From Isoetes taiwanensis (taxonomy: Eukaryota; Streptophyta; Lycopodiopsida; Isoetales; Isoetaceae): a stretch of 64,000 bases of DNA. Position 1 is the stretch's first letter; every line of letters begins with the position of its first letter. Positions 8,795-19,300 of this stretch are shown in pieces. The translations under genes were made by a program, and so were the position numbers. The stretch is from NCBI GenBank assembly GCA_021234155.1, contig JAJEKV010000040.1:11367072-11431071 (forward strand). Reading direction: 5' to 3'. Below the pieces are notes generated by a model. It did not search any database. It saw nothing but the letters and a program-made list of their open reading frames with translations, and was not told the DNA's origin.

Positions 8795-11347
8795 ATGAAC
8801 GCTGACGTGGCAATCTTGGCGCAGGCGCAGGGACGGGCGGCCGAAGTTGCTGCTCGGCAAGCTGCCGCAGATGCAGACCGAGGGGGCCCAGTTAAAGCCT
8901 CCAAGAATCGCCCAGCTCTGATACAACCTGTATGCATGCAAATGTGGAAAAAGCCCCATCTTCCGGAGAAAGATTGGATGGAATCGAAGTTAGTAATGAG
9001 CTCCAGACAACAAAAAGTTATGAGACAGAAAGGAACAATAGTGGAGGAAGAGGGAAGAATTGGGGCCCTTCACAACAAGCTGGCTGAGCTCAGGCGACAA
9101 TCTGCAGCACAAGTTGAAGCAATAGTAGCTGGGAGACAAACTGATTGCCAAGATTTTGGAGCAGTGAATATGGTGCAGGTCGAAGATGCAGTAGAAGCGA
9201 CAGCCCTGGCGGCTATAGGGAACCGACCTGGATTCGATCCAGATGAGCACAACGGGGCCCCATGGCCTCCAATTCGCTCTGCCAGCTTTAGTTCAGGCTG
9301 GGCAATAGCCAAATGGCCGGATTCAAGGGCCGGTAAATCGTCCCCAGAAGATGGGGCTTCCATCAATTCTGATCCAGTAATAGGGGCTTCCACCCTGCAC
9401 AAGGTAAATCCTCTCTCTAAACCGTCTGATATAAATCTAGGCCCTTTTGCTGCCGCTCCTGCTTCACAGGGTATAGACCATTCCCCAAAGGGAGCACAAT
9501 ACAATGGAGTAGATAAAGCAACTGCAGGGGGTGATCTGGCTGCCAAGGCAAGCGTTTGCGCTAGCGGAGCTATCCAGAAAGTGAAAGATGCAATGTTAGG
9601 GGCAGGGACAGGAGGCAGAGCATGTGGACAGGGAATACCCATACAATCTAGCAGGTCAGAATCATCCATGGAAGCTTCACCTATGGAAGAAGTAGAAACC
9701 GAAGTAAACAAGAAAGAAACCAAAGTGGATTATTCATCTCTAGAAAGCAAGGCAGTAAACAGGGGGAAGAATATTGGATCAGAGCATCATAATGATGGGA
9801 GTGATGCTAGCCAAGGGAATTTTACACAAAACAGGGTGAATCATCCAAAGGGTTCAGCTTGGAAAGGACAGGATTCAGTGAGAATAGTGAACAAGCCGAG
9901 ATTCTCGGAGTGGATTCAAAAGCAAACCCATGCTACTAACAGAAGCACAAGAGTCACGGAGACTCTCCAAGCCGTTCAGAACCCTGGGGTAGTAACTACA
10001 AATATTGAGCCTGGATTGGTCAATGGCATTAATGTGGAGACAGAAGGTAATTTCCCAGTGGCTGAGATTGATCACGAGATGCACAAAAGGTATCTGGAAA
10101 GTTTGATCTCGCGCTCAGTAGTGGGCTTCTTTACTGGGGGCTTTCTGGACTTGCGCAGGTTAAACTTATGGCTATCAGCTCACCTGAAGAGGTTAGGTTT
10201 GCCCCAACACCAATCGCTAAAGGCACTTGGTAACAACTTTTTTCTCATCATGTTTGACAGTGAAGCAGTTGTGGATAGATTAGTTGCCCGTGCAGCAGAC
10301 CCATTTGCAGGAGGCTTCATTTTGTACCAGTTTTACACGCCAGGCTTTCTCCCTAATAAGCTTTCCGCTATCAAAATCCCTTGTTGGTTTGAAATAGAGT
10401 ATCTTCCACCAGACCTATTAGTCCCGGAGTTCCTAAAGTCTATTGCCAACACGTTAGGCTCATATGTATCTCACTCTATTGCCAAAGGGCCTAGAATCTG
10501 TGTTGCTATCATAGCCAACATGCAGATCCCCAAAGGAGTGACTGTGAAAAGTGGAATGTGTTGCTTTAAGTTTCTACTCAAGCTATTAAATGGATGGGAA
10601 ATAAGGAGGATGTTCCTCAATGTGGAACTAGAAGAAGTGATCAAACCAAGCCATGCAAATGTCAACGATCAAAATGCCTCCGAGGGCAATGACAGAGAGC
10701 ATGTGCATGTGACTGAAGATGACACACAGAGAGAAGCCCCTCAAGGGACACATGTTCCCCTCCAGGTTGCGGTCACTCCCCCATTTACTCCCGCTCCCGA
10801 ACCAGCTTTCGCTACCCCTTCTTCATCCGGTGTGCCTGGAAACGCGACCCCGAGTGTGCCAAGTTCTAAAGTGGACACCTTGGGTGGGGAGACTCAATGG
10901 CAAGTGGTGGCCTCCAAACATGGTATAAGAGCTAGAAATCTGGCCAGGAAATCTAGAGGCTCCCATGACATGGTGAACTCAAAATGTGCAGACTCTCCAC
11001 AACCAATGTCAGCTCTGTCTAAGTATATCTCAGAGGTATCTTCTATTGAGAAGGGGGTTCTCGCAGGTATGATAACCAAGAATACACGAGGAGCAAGGCT
11101 CCTTGAATCGGCTCTGGGGAATCATAAAGGCAACTCCAATTGGGCAGATACTGATACAGATACAGTAGATGACGTGGAGATGCTAGAGAACCCATTTGCT
11201 CTAATAGGTAAGAAAAATAAGCTGGATGCAAATATGAATCCAGATAACTTAGGTGAGATGAAAAGGAAGAAAGCTTCGACCTCTTCCTTTAGCAACTCCG
11301 CTGATGACAATGGTATAGTTGGCCGTCCCACAACTTTCAACTTATGA
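8795..11347 (+). CDS. LINE ORF1 protein, 850 aa, DUF4283-like
   Basis: This single open frame runs almost from the element's 5' end. Its N-terminal part (about residues 1-130) is Ala/Gln/Glu-rich and likely helical. Residues about 130-430 are low-complexity and hydrophilic. Residues about 430-610 (SVVGFFTGGFLDLRRLNLWL ... GFILYQFYTPGF ... IPCWFEIEYLPPDLL) resemble DUF4283, the conserved nucleic-acid-binding region of plant L1 ORF1 proteins. I see no CCHC knuckle after it, which is unusual for plant L1 ORF1. The C-terminal 200 residues are again polar. The protein would bind the element's RNA in the RNP. The stop overlaps the ORF2 start (ATGA). That ORF1 is open while ORF2 is broken suggests recent insertion, or damage that is only consensus error. 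Confidence 0.88.
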   Translation: MNADVAILAQAQGRAAEVAARQAAADADRGGPVKASKNRPALIQPVCMQMWKKPHLPEKDWMESKLVMSSRQQKVMRQKGTIVEEEGRIGALHNKLAELRRQSAAQVEAIVAGRQTDCQDFGAVNMVQVEDAVEATALAAIGNRPGFDPDEHNGAPWPPIRSASFSSGWAIAKWPDSRAGKSSPEDGASINSDPVIGASTLHKVNPLSKPSDINLGPFAAAPASQGIDHSPKGAQYNGVDKATAGGDLAAKASVCASGAIQKVKDAMLGAGTGGRACGQGIPIQSSRSESSMEASPMEEVETEVNKKETKVDYSSLESKAVNRGKNIGSEHHNDGSDASQGNFTQNRVNHPKGSAWKGQDSVRIVNKPRFSEWIQKQTHATNRSTRVTETLQAVQNPGVVTTNIEPGLVNGINVETEGNFPVAEIDHEMHKRYLESLISRSVVGFFTGGFLDLRRLNLWLSAHLKRLGLPQHQSLKALGNNFFLIMFDSEAVVDRLVARAADPFAGGFILYQFYTPGFLPNKLSAIKIPCWFEIEYLPPDLLVPEFLKSIANTLGSYVSHSIAKGPRICVAIIANMQIPKGVTVKSGMCCFKFLLKLLNGWEIRRMFLNVELEEVIKPSHANVNDQNASEGNDREHVHVTEDDTQREAPQGTHVPLQVAVTPPFTPAPEPAFATPSSSGVPGNATPSVPSSKVDTLGGETQWQVVASKHGIRARNLARKSRGSHDMVNSKCADSPQPMSALSKYISEVSSIEKGVLAGMITKNTRGARLLESALGNHKGNSNWADTDTDTVDDVEMLENPFALIGKKNKLDANMNPDNLGEMKRKKASTSSFSNSADDNGIVGRPTTFNL

Positions 11348-14300
11348 TTATTGTCTCATGGAATTTGCGTGGCATCAAGGGTGTTCTTAAGCGTGGGCGA
11401 GTGTTAGCAGCTATCAGGTCTATGAAGGCGGATGTCATCCTTCTACAGGAGCATAGACTTCCAGACTTTGAGGCCAGGTCTATTGGCAGTTGGATTGGAG
11501 GTAATTACTCCTCCTTTAGTTGTGCGGCTGAAGGAACTAAAGGAGGCACTTGTATCTTATGGAAGGGACAAGTCCAAAAGTATCAAATTGCAGGGGGAAG
11601 TGGTAGATGGCAGGTTGTAATTTTTGAAACAAATAATTGTATATGGGGGCTCGTCAACATTTATGCCTCTAATATACCTACAGAGAGGGCAGCTATGTGG
11701 AGAGAGATTGAGCTCTGGATAACTCATCAAGGTTTGGGAGTTGAAAATTGGATCCTTGGAGGGGATCTGAATATGACAGATGTATGGGATCAAAAAATTG
11801 GGCTGCACAGGAATTTGCTACAAGAGGAAGAAGTTTCGTGGAACTCTCTTTTAAACAGCGTTGGCTTCTCCCTAATTCCTCCATCTAACGCTGCATTTTC
11901 CTGGTCTAATAAACAGAAGGGGCATGACAGAGTATACTGCTTACTAGACAGGTTCTACATGGCTAATAGGACAGCCTCCTTCATGGACAGATGTTATGTT
12001 GAAGGAGAGCTTGCTTTCTCAAGATTCGAGACCATGTGCCACAAAAGCTAGTGTTGGAGAGTATCCCTACTAAAAGAAGAGGAGGGAATGTGCCTTTCAA
12101 GTTTAATACCTCCCTACTAGGGAAGGAGGCATTCTGCAGACCCTTTAGGACTTTCCTGGCTTCTCTAACTAATACAGAATGCCTCCCTTCCATGAAGGCT
12201 TGGGTTAAAAAGATTAGCCTTATGAAAATGTGGATCAAGAAATGGGGCAAGGAGAAGTGCTTGAAATTCAAGAAAGAAAAAAATGCCGTGTATAAGCTTC
12301 TAAGGGCAGTCAAGCAGGATCTGTTACTTGATCCCCATAACAGAGACAAGCAATCCTTAGAGGAGGAACTGGAAACAAAAGCCAAAGCTATTGAGGAGGA
12401 GGAAGCTAGGGGGGCTGCGGTTCGTTCCAAAACAAAGTGGTACGCAGAGTCAGACCATGAAAACTCTAAGTGCTTCTTTAGAATGGCAGGGGCCAGATTA
12501 GCAGAGAAAAGTATCACTTCAATTAAGGATAACTGTCAAAATATACTTACTGATCCCGGGGGTATCAAGGCATTTATTCGGGACAGCTTTCAGGCTCAAT
12601 TCAAAGCAGACAATCTCCCATCCTCTTATCAATCCCAAATCTCTCTTTGGTTGGCCCAGATTGATTGGGCACATAAGATTACTGTGGATGACAACCAAAC
12701 TTTATTACGTCAGCCGGGCGAAGAGGAGATATTTAAAGTACTATGCTCTCTGGCCTCTAGTAAGTCCCCAGGCCCTGATGGCTTTCCTCTTGAATTCTTT
12801 GTGGAGTTCTGGGACGCTCTTGGACCAGACTTTGTGAAGGCTGTTTGGGGGGCTTGGTCCTCTTGCTCATTACATCCAACTCTAGCACAGGATTCATCAC
12901 CTTGGTCCCAAAAGTTTCTAGACCTCTATCACTTGGGGAGTGGCGTCCCATTGCACTAACAAATGTGTTATATAAGGTAATCATGAAAGGCATCGCCAAC
13001 CGTCTTAAGCCTATCTTAAACAGGGTTATTGGAAGGGAGCAATCAGCTTTTCTGCCAGGTAGATATATTTTGGACAATTATCTAGCGGCTAGAGAAGGAA
13101 TGCATTGGTGCAGATCTACACAGCAAAACTGTGTACTTATTAAGATGGATTTTAGAAAGGCCTATGACTCTCTTAGGTGGGATGGCCTGCGAGAAGTGAT
13201 GAGCCACATGGGATTCAATAAACAGTTCATCGACATCTCAATGGGAATGAACAAATTTGCCTCTGCATCTGTCTTGGTTAATGGTGAACCCTCTGGTCTC
13301 TTTGATCTCAGGAAGAGTATTAGGCAGGGCTGCCCGCTTGCCCCATACCTTTTTTTAATTATGGCCAACCTTCTCACAAGGATGGTTAATCTCAAAGTCT
13401 TGGAAGGGGGCATCAGTGGTCTGGTTTTTTTACCGAGTCAAGCCGAAAAACTCACAATCATGCAATATGCGGATGACACTTTTATGTTCCTCAGGTATGA
13501 CGATGGCAGCTTTCATTCCTTTCGTGAGATATTGATTGTGTTTGAGTTTATATCAGGCATAGGGCTAAATGCCACCAAATGTACCGTTTTATGGGCTTTA
13601 GAGGGAGATATTGACCCTCATGCTAATGGATTGGGCTTCCGGTCGTGGGCGCGGGGAAGTAGGATTAAGCTATTGGGTTTGCCCCTTTCTGTCTCAGATA
13701 ATATGAAGGCTCTCTGGGCTCCTATTTTAGACAAACTTAGAAAAAAGGTTGGGTTATGGTCTTCTAAAGGATTATCTGTAGCAGGAAGAGTAACAGTTGC
13801 TAATGTTGTTCTGGCCAGCTCTCACATATATTCCTCATCAGTGATGGTAGCCCAGAAAGGAATATATAATCAAATACAGGTTATCATTAGAAAGTTCATC
13901 TGGGGGGGTATGGCTAACGTTGCTTGGTCCGAGCTATGTAGAGATAAAAGGGATGGAGGGATTGGATGTAAGGACCCTTTCACATGTGCTCAAGCTCGGG
14001 CGCCGATTTGTCCGGGCGAAGTTTTACAAGGGGTACATCTCCTGCTTTGGCATTTGTTAAGCACTGGTTTGATTTGTGCAAGATTCAAGGTTAACCATCT
14101 CTTCCTAGGGATGAACTAGGAGCCTCTTTTTGTAACTTTACGGTGGCCCCTGGCACTTCCCCAGTCATGAGGCGTATTCTTCATGCTTGGAGGGAGGTGC
14201 AAACAGTTTGCTCCCCCTTGACTATACCTCAAGAAGCTGGGAAAGCCAGTATATTCTGGAACATTCATGTATGGGAAGAGAATGGACGTCCCTTGGCATT

Positions 14301-15177
14301 AGTTCATCCTCGCATCTTTAAGAAATGGCGAGACCATAGGATCTTAAAATTGCAGCATCTTTGGGAAAATGATAGATGGATCTCTTGGATGGAATTTAGA
14401 CTCAAAGTGCAAAGAGCAGGGGAGGGAGATAGAAAGATACTATGAAAAATTCTATATAATGTTAAGCTTCTCTCAGGGGCTACTGGTCCCGAGGAAAAGT
14501 GGTCCTGTGCAGATAAGGAGACATACAATGTTGCAAGTATCTATCGGGCCCTTTGTGATGACTCTCCTCTTAAAGCAGAGGCTAGGCTTCAAGTGAATAG
14601 ATCAGCGGCTAAGCTCCTCTTAGCAAACTCCTGGAAAACCTTATGCTCTAGGAGAATACAATTTTTTAGATGGGAGGCTCTCCAAGGAGGTCTCAACACG
14701 AAAGTGAAGCTGGTCCATAGAGGAATTGTGTCTACAGACCAATGTCCTCTTGGGTGCCAGGCTAGCGAATCTCTTTCACATCTCTTCTTCTGTCCAAAAA
14801 TTATTGAATTCTGGTATTGGGTATGCCCTATTATGAGACTACATATACACCAACTTGGGTGGCCGAACGCTGTAATGATCTTGGACAGGGATTGTATTGA
14901 TGCTTCCCTGGTTAGCATGGCTCTCTGGATTATATGGAGACATCGGTGCGATGTCACTTTGGGGGGGCAATCCATCTCTATTGAGAAACTTAAGAGTCTT
15001 TTCAATAAGGAAGTTGCTTTAATGGCATTGTCCCACCATAGGAAGATGGGGATGAGTTACAATAAGGGATTGGACAGAATTGGTAAGATTGAAGGATTTT
15101 ATAACTACTTTAAGTGCCATTGGATGAGCTCTGAGGACCTAGACTTTCATGATAGATCTAATGGTAGAACAATCTGA
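11344..15177 (+). pseudogene. LINE ORF2: endonuclease, reverse transcriptase, zf-RVT; frameshifted
   Basis: The frame opens with MIIVSWNLRG and LLQEHRL, the N- and E-bearing motifs of an APE-type endonuclease. GGDLNM and LLDRFYM follow. The first frame ends at 12051, and the shift falls inside the expected D-H motif: DHVP is readable one base off near 12027. The frame at 12036-12959 leads into RT with SPGPDGFP. A second shift at about 12885 moves to 12845-14119, which holds FRKAYDSLRW, QGCPLAPYLF and the catalytic YADD (near 13468). Further shifts occur at about 14119 and 14445. The last part (14593-15177) is the zf-RVT domain with FFRWEALQGGLNT and CPLGC...SLSHLFFC. Endonuclease nicks the target and RT copies RNA onto it. 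The breaks make this copy unable to move itself. Confidence 0.9.
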
Positions 15178-15384
15178 GCTTAGTGGAGAAAGCAATCTGA
15201 GTAACTGACCAGATGGAGTCTCTCTACCATTATGTTGTTGTGGAAATAGGACTTCCCTTAGTACACACATCATTGATGCATAGAGAACCCGTATAATAGC
15301 CCTAATGCTTCCTATTTGTCCCACTGGGGACTCTCTGTATCTTTATTATTATTATTAATAACAAAAAAACACACTCTTACCCTT

Positions 15385-15408
15385 AAAAAAAAAAAAAAAA
15401 AAAAAAAA
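15385..15408 (+). other. LINE poly(A) tail
   Basis: An uninterrupted run of 24 A closes the LINE and is followed at once by the right target-site duplication. This fixes the 3' end of the element and its plus orientation. Confidence 0.9.
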
Positions 15409-15419
15409 TAATGGTTATG
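15407..15419 (+). repeat. 13-bp target-site duplication, right copy
   Basis: AATAATGGTTATG matches 8753-8765 exactly. The first two A residues are ambiguous with the poly(A) tail. Confidence 0.85.
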
Positions 15420-15602
15420 TATGTTGTTCCAGAATGTCCAACAAGATGTGAAGATTGAAGTGCTCCATCTGGTGCCCATGTCAGATGGTGTTGCAATGCA
15501 TGCAAATGTATTCCCTCTAGGGGTTCTAAAGGCAAGGATGAATGTCCCTGCTACAGAGATTGGAGAACTCTAAGGGTGGTGCCAAATGCCCTTGATCATA
15601 AC
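15409..15602 (+). pseudogene. GASA pseudogene 2, 3' part (exon 3)
   Basis: After the LINE, the end of GASA intron 2 (GTTGTTCCAG) and exon 3 resume at 15433. The CGA codon of the functional copy is TGA here (15456-15458), a premature stop in the GASA domain. A deletion then removes the middle cysteines, and a one-base loss near 15563 shifts the frame in the last segment. Remaining pieces such as GSKGKDECPCYRDW confirm identity. With exon 1 missing and a stop, the copy cannot make the peptide. Confidence 0.9.
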
Positions 15603-16374
15603 ATGCTTTTTCTTTCATTGTCAAAATTTTTTTGTAGCAATGTTGCTATTCTTTGTGCATTTCATGGACATTAAAAGTCTTCCTCCACATCCTCCTCTTT
15701 ACAATAATAACGTTAATCAATCAATGAAACATTCATCCCCTCCATTACAAGGTTTGGAAGCCAAATTGCATTAGTTAATAGATGATTTTAACATATGCAC
15801 CGACTGAAAATAGCCAGGAGATGATAAAAATCATAAGCAAGAAGAAGCATGTTTATTTTCAAAGATCTTTTCATGACAAGAATATAGATCAAGTGATGCG
15901 AAGTAGAACTAGTTCCGTTTTGAATCCATACTAGTGCAGGATGCAAATGCATATAAGAGAACAAGAGAGTCCTAGTGGCAAAGCCAATTCAAACATAATT
16001 TCTCAGGGATACCACAAAGAACAAAAGGAATGATGGAAGAATAAGAAGATATCAAAGAGAGTGCATTATCTTTTGGACCTACTAATAGTAAGAAATCATT
16101 CCTTTGCTCAATCAAAAGGGTTCTTCTATACCTTGGCTCATGGAGGAGGTAGACAAACCTAGTCATACTTGAAGATAAGTACTCAGTCACACTTGAAGAT
16201 AAGTACTCATAGAGCAAAACACACTTGCACCTGTAGGAACATTTTGTTGTATTGGCAAAGCTAGTAGGGCATATTTGCTTATGATTATGCTAGATGACAA
16301 TATATTATCAGTATACTATTGCACTATAGTGGTGCAGATAAGTTGTCATTTTCTCATTCATTAAAGCACTTTTT
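15603..16374 (+). repeat. GASA-locus duplication unit 2, segments 3'-UTR, S and T
   Basis: This stretch runs parallel to 6573-7374, including the 3' UTR, segment S and segment T, with small indels. It stops at GCACTTTTT, where a 4.9-kb foreign segment begins; unit 1 continues there with ATTGTCG. No gene is seen. Confidence 0.85.
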
Positions 16375-19300
16375 GGGTTGCCCCTAGGGGGGCAAACCCT
16401 CGTTTATGTGGGTTTGTGGGATATACTGAGTATATGCTGGAATATACTCAGTATATGTTGATGACTGCTAAAAACCCTTTGTTCCCTGTAAATGCACGGT
16501 CAGTTGCGTTGTGGATCAAGGATGTTCTTGACCGGGTAACTGGCAAGGCAGATCGAAGCTCGAATCTGATGCTGGCCGGGCAGATTGAAGCTCGAATCCG
16601 ATGCTGGGCCCTGTGCTCTCTGCCAGTAACTCCAAGAACAACTTTTTCAAATTCATCGTCTGGGTGCTTTACAGGCAGCACTTTTAATTGCTTCTGGGAG
16701 CCAAATCTTCTTCGTTTACTAGAATCCCCAGAAACATTCATAACGGGCTATGAACAGACCCCCGTTCCTTACCATTTTGCAGTTGTTGAAAGATATCGAC
16801 ATGAACACGGATGCATATAACTCTCCGCACCTCTGCAGATAACAGCCCCATAGTGTCCATTGCATGTCTGCCATACCTGTTGGCGCATCTTCCATCCCTG
16901 CGTTTACTTAAATCTTGGTTGAAGATTGAGACGGTCTTTGTTTCACTTTACATTTGCAGCAGAACAACCTTTGAGCAGACATTGGAGCAAATCAAGTATG
17001 GAGCATACATCAGATTTTTGGAAATCAGGTACCTTCTGGCTTTAAGAAATTCAATCAACATCATCATTTTTGGGTTTTACCATGCATTCCATGCTCTTCA
17101 CGAACGTCCTAAACGTTGAAGGCTGATGTAATAGGACACTTCTTCTTGCTGAACCTCTCTTTATATATCTGTTGCCTTAACTAGGCCAGAGCTAAGGGGC
17201 TCTCATGCTTTGCATATCCTGAAGTCCTCAAGTAGATTTGAATTTGAACATCCATTTTTTATTCTTACCTGTGTTCTATGGCAGATTAGATCTGGCGTAA
17301 GACCATTTACGAAGTGCAGTAAGCATGCAGATAGTAAATTTAGCAACGATTTGAAGCTCCATGGGCAAATAGAGCTAGTTTAAAAAATGCACGACAAGCT
17401 TTATTTTCTAGATCTAATGAGAGGGAATGTTTTTGCCACTATGATTGAGCTAGACGAGTCATCATAGATTTAAATCGTAATCACCGTTTTGAAAAAAATC
17501 TACATTGCAGCATGTGAAAATTATATAGGTGAAAAGATCCTGAGCTCTATTATATCTGGGATCTCTTGCTGCAATGGTTTTTGGAATTAGTGATTTTTCG
17601 GAATGACTTTCTCGACCAGTCTCAGGCTGAACCTAGCCGCAGCACTTCCTTCTTTACAATTTCGCATGCTGCCGACGTTGGAACATAGGATTAGAAGCTT
17701 ACTGGACGTAGCGATGGCTGTTGGGGCAACAATAGATAAAACAAGTATTTGTTTTTTATGCTTCCATTTGCTTCCGCCTCTTTTTGGATCAAAGCTATGA
17801 TTCCTGTACATTTGATCTTGCCTAGAAAGAGCCTGAAATTGGAGCAGATGGGTTCGAAAAAAAAAACCATCATTGGTGAAGGGGAAAGTGAGTCATCCTA
17901 TGGAGGATTATTATGTAGCAGAGTATAGGCATGCTAAAAACCATGAGCTAGGATTGTTTGCTGTTTTTGATGGGGAGTTGGGACATTGATGTCCCTGCTT
18001 ATTTGCAGAAAAACCTGTTTGACAAGATTTTGAAGGAGGTGAGTTTTTGTGATTTAGAAGCATGTACATGTTTGATATGAAGAAACTAATTATATTGCCA
18101 CTTTCAAGCCGTGTTTTGGTCAAATCCAATAAGTATTAAGAAGGCATATAGCAGTACAGATCAAACCATTTTGGATAAGTCGCAAGTTCTTGGATCAGGT
18201 GGCTCTACAGCTGTGACAAAAATTATTATTAATGGGGAGCAGCCTTTTGTTGCTAAAATTGGGGACTTCAGAGCAGTCTTATCTTTGGGCGAGGACAAGG
18301 CTGGCAAACTATCAGTTGATCATGAACCAGGAAAACCTTCAGAGAGAGCAAGCATTCAAAACAGAGGAGGATTTGTACTCAACGTGCCAGATACTAAGAT
18401 ATGATGCAATTTCCTTTAGGGAGTTGGAACCTTAGAGTACCTTGGTTTCTTGGTTTAACATGTACAAGAATGTTAATTAGAGCATTTTGTGTTGCAGGAT
18501 ATGTTCCTCGTGTAGATGGGCAGCTGGCTGTTGCTAGGGCATTAAGGAGCACTTGAGCGTTGAGCTCGACATTAAGCAGGAAAGGGTTGATTCAAGAACA
18601 GAGTTCTTATACTTGCAAGCGATGGGCTAAATGAAACTGGAGAGCTTTTAAAGGTTTTGTTTATATAATCTTCATAGTTAGCTTCAATGGGAATATAGTT
18701 GCCAGGCATGGATTCAACAGATTCAAATTATTCAGTCAATTGGAACTGCCAGGAGTTGAATTTGTCAAGTGGGGTTTGTAAAACTGCGAAGACAATTTCG
18801 TTACAGCATTATCTTTTCTAGATGGCAACTTTATTTGCTTCCATTTGCTTCATAGAAGTCAATTTGTTTTATTTGCAACTTCATTTGCACGTTCTTATCT
18901 AAGATCACAGTGTTTGCTCTTCATGCAGGTATATGGATCAATGTGTAGCTATGTCTCTATAGAAGGTGCTCTCTCATTTGGAGAGGCTTCAATCAAAGAG
19001 AAGAGTTGTGTTGCTATTAGTGGAGCCAGCTATTGCATGCTAGTAGACATTCATGCATTCATATGAGGACATGATTTTGGCAAAGTAACATATCGTCATT
19101 AGTGTTTGTTGCACCGGAGTTTTGAAGGTCTTTCGAACTAAGCTGCAAGCACAGAAAATGCCATTTGTAGAGTTCTGAATCTTCAATTGTCCTGTCTATT
19201 GTATCATAAGGAGGAAAATCTTGCAAGAGTATTAGAGTTCAAAGAAAATCTTTCGAGAAGGTTCAAGGCCAGCAGAGAACTTTATTCTACTTTGGTGCTG

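Larger units (their letters stand above)
8766..15408 (+). mobile_element. near full-length plant L1-type LINE inserted in a GASA pseudogene
   Basis: The element has a 29-base leader, ORF1 (8795-11347), an overlapping ORF2 (from 11344) with endonuclease, reverse transcriptase and a zinc-binding C-terminus, a 3' UTR of about 200 bp and a poly(A) tail at 15385-15408. A 13-bp direct repeat flanks it. This is the anatomy of target-primed reverse transcription. ORF1 is intact, but ORF2 has at least four frame changes, so the copy could at most be non-autonomous. Confidence 0.93.

Noticed and set aside
9070-9723. Minus-strand open frame of 217 codons opposite LINE ORF1
   Set aside because: It is antisense to a well-supported ORF1, has no family signature, and looks like a codon-bias shadow.
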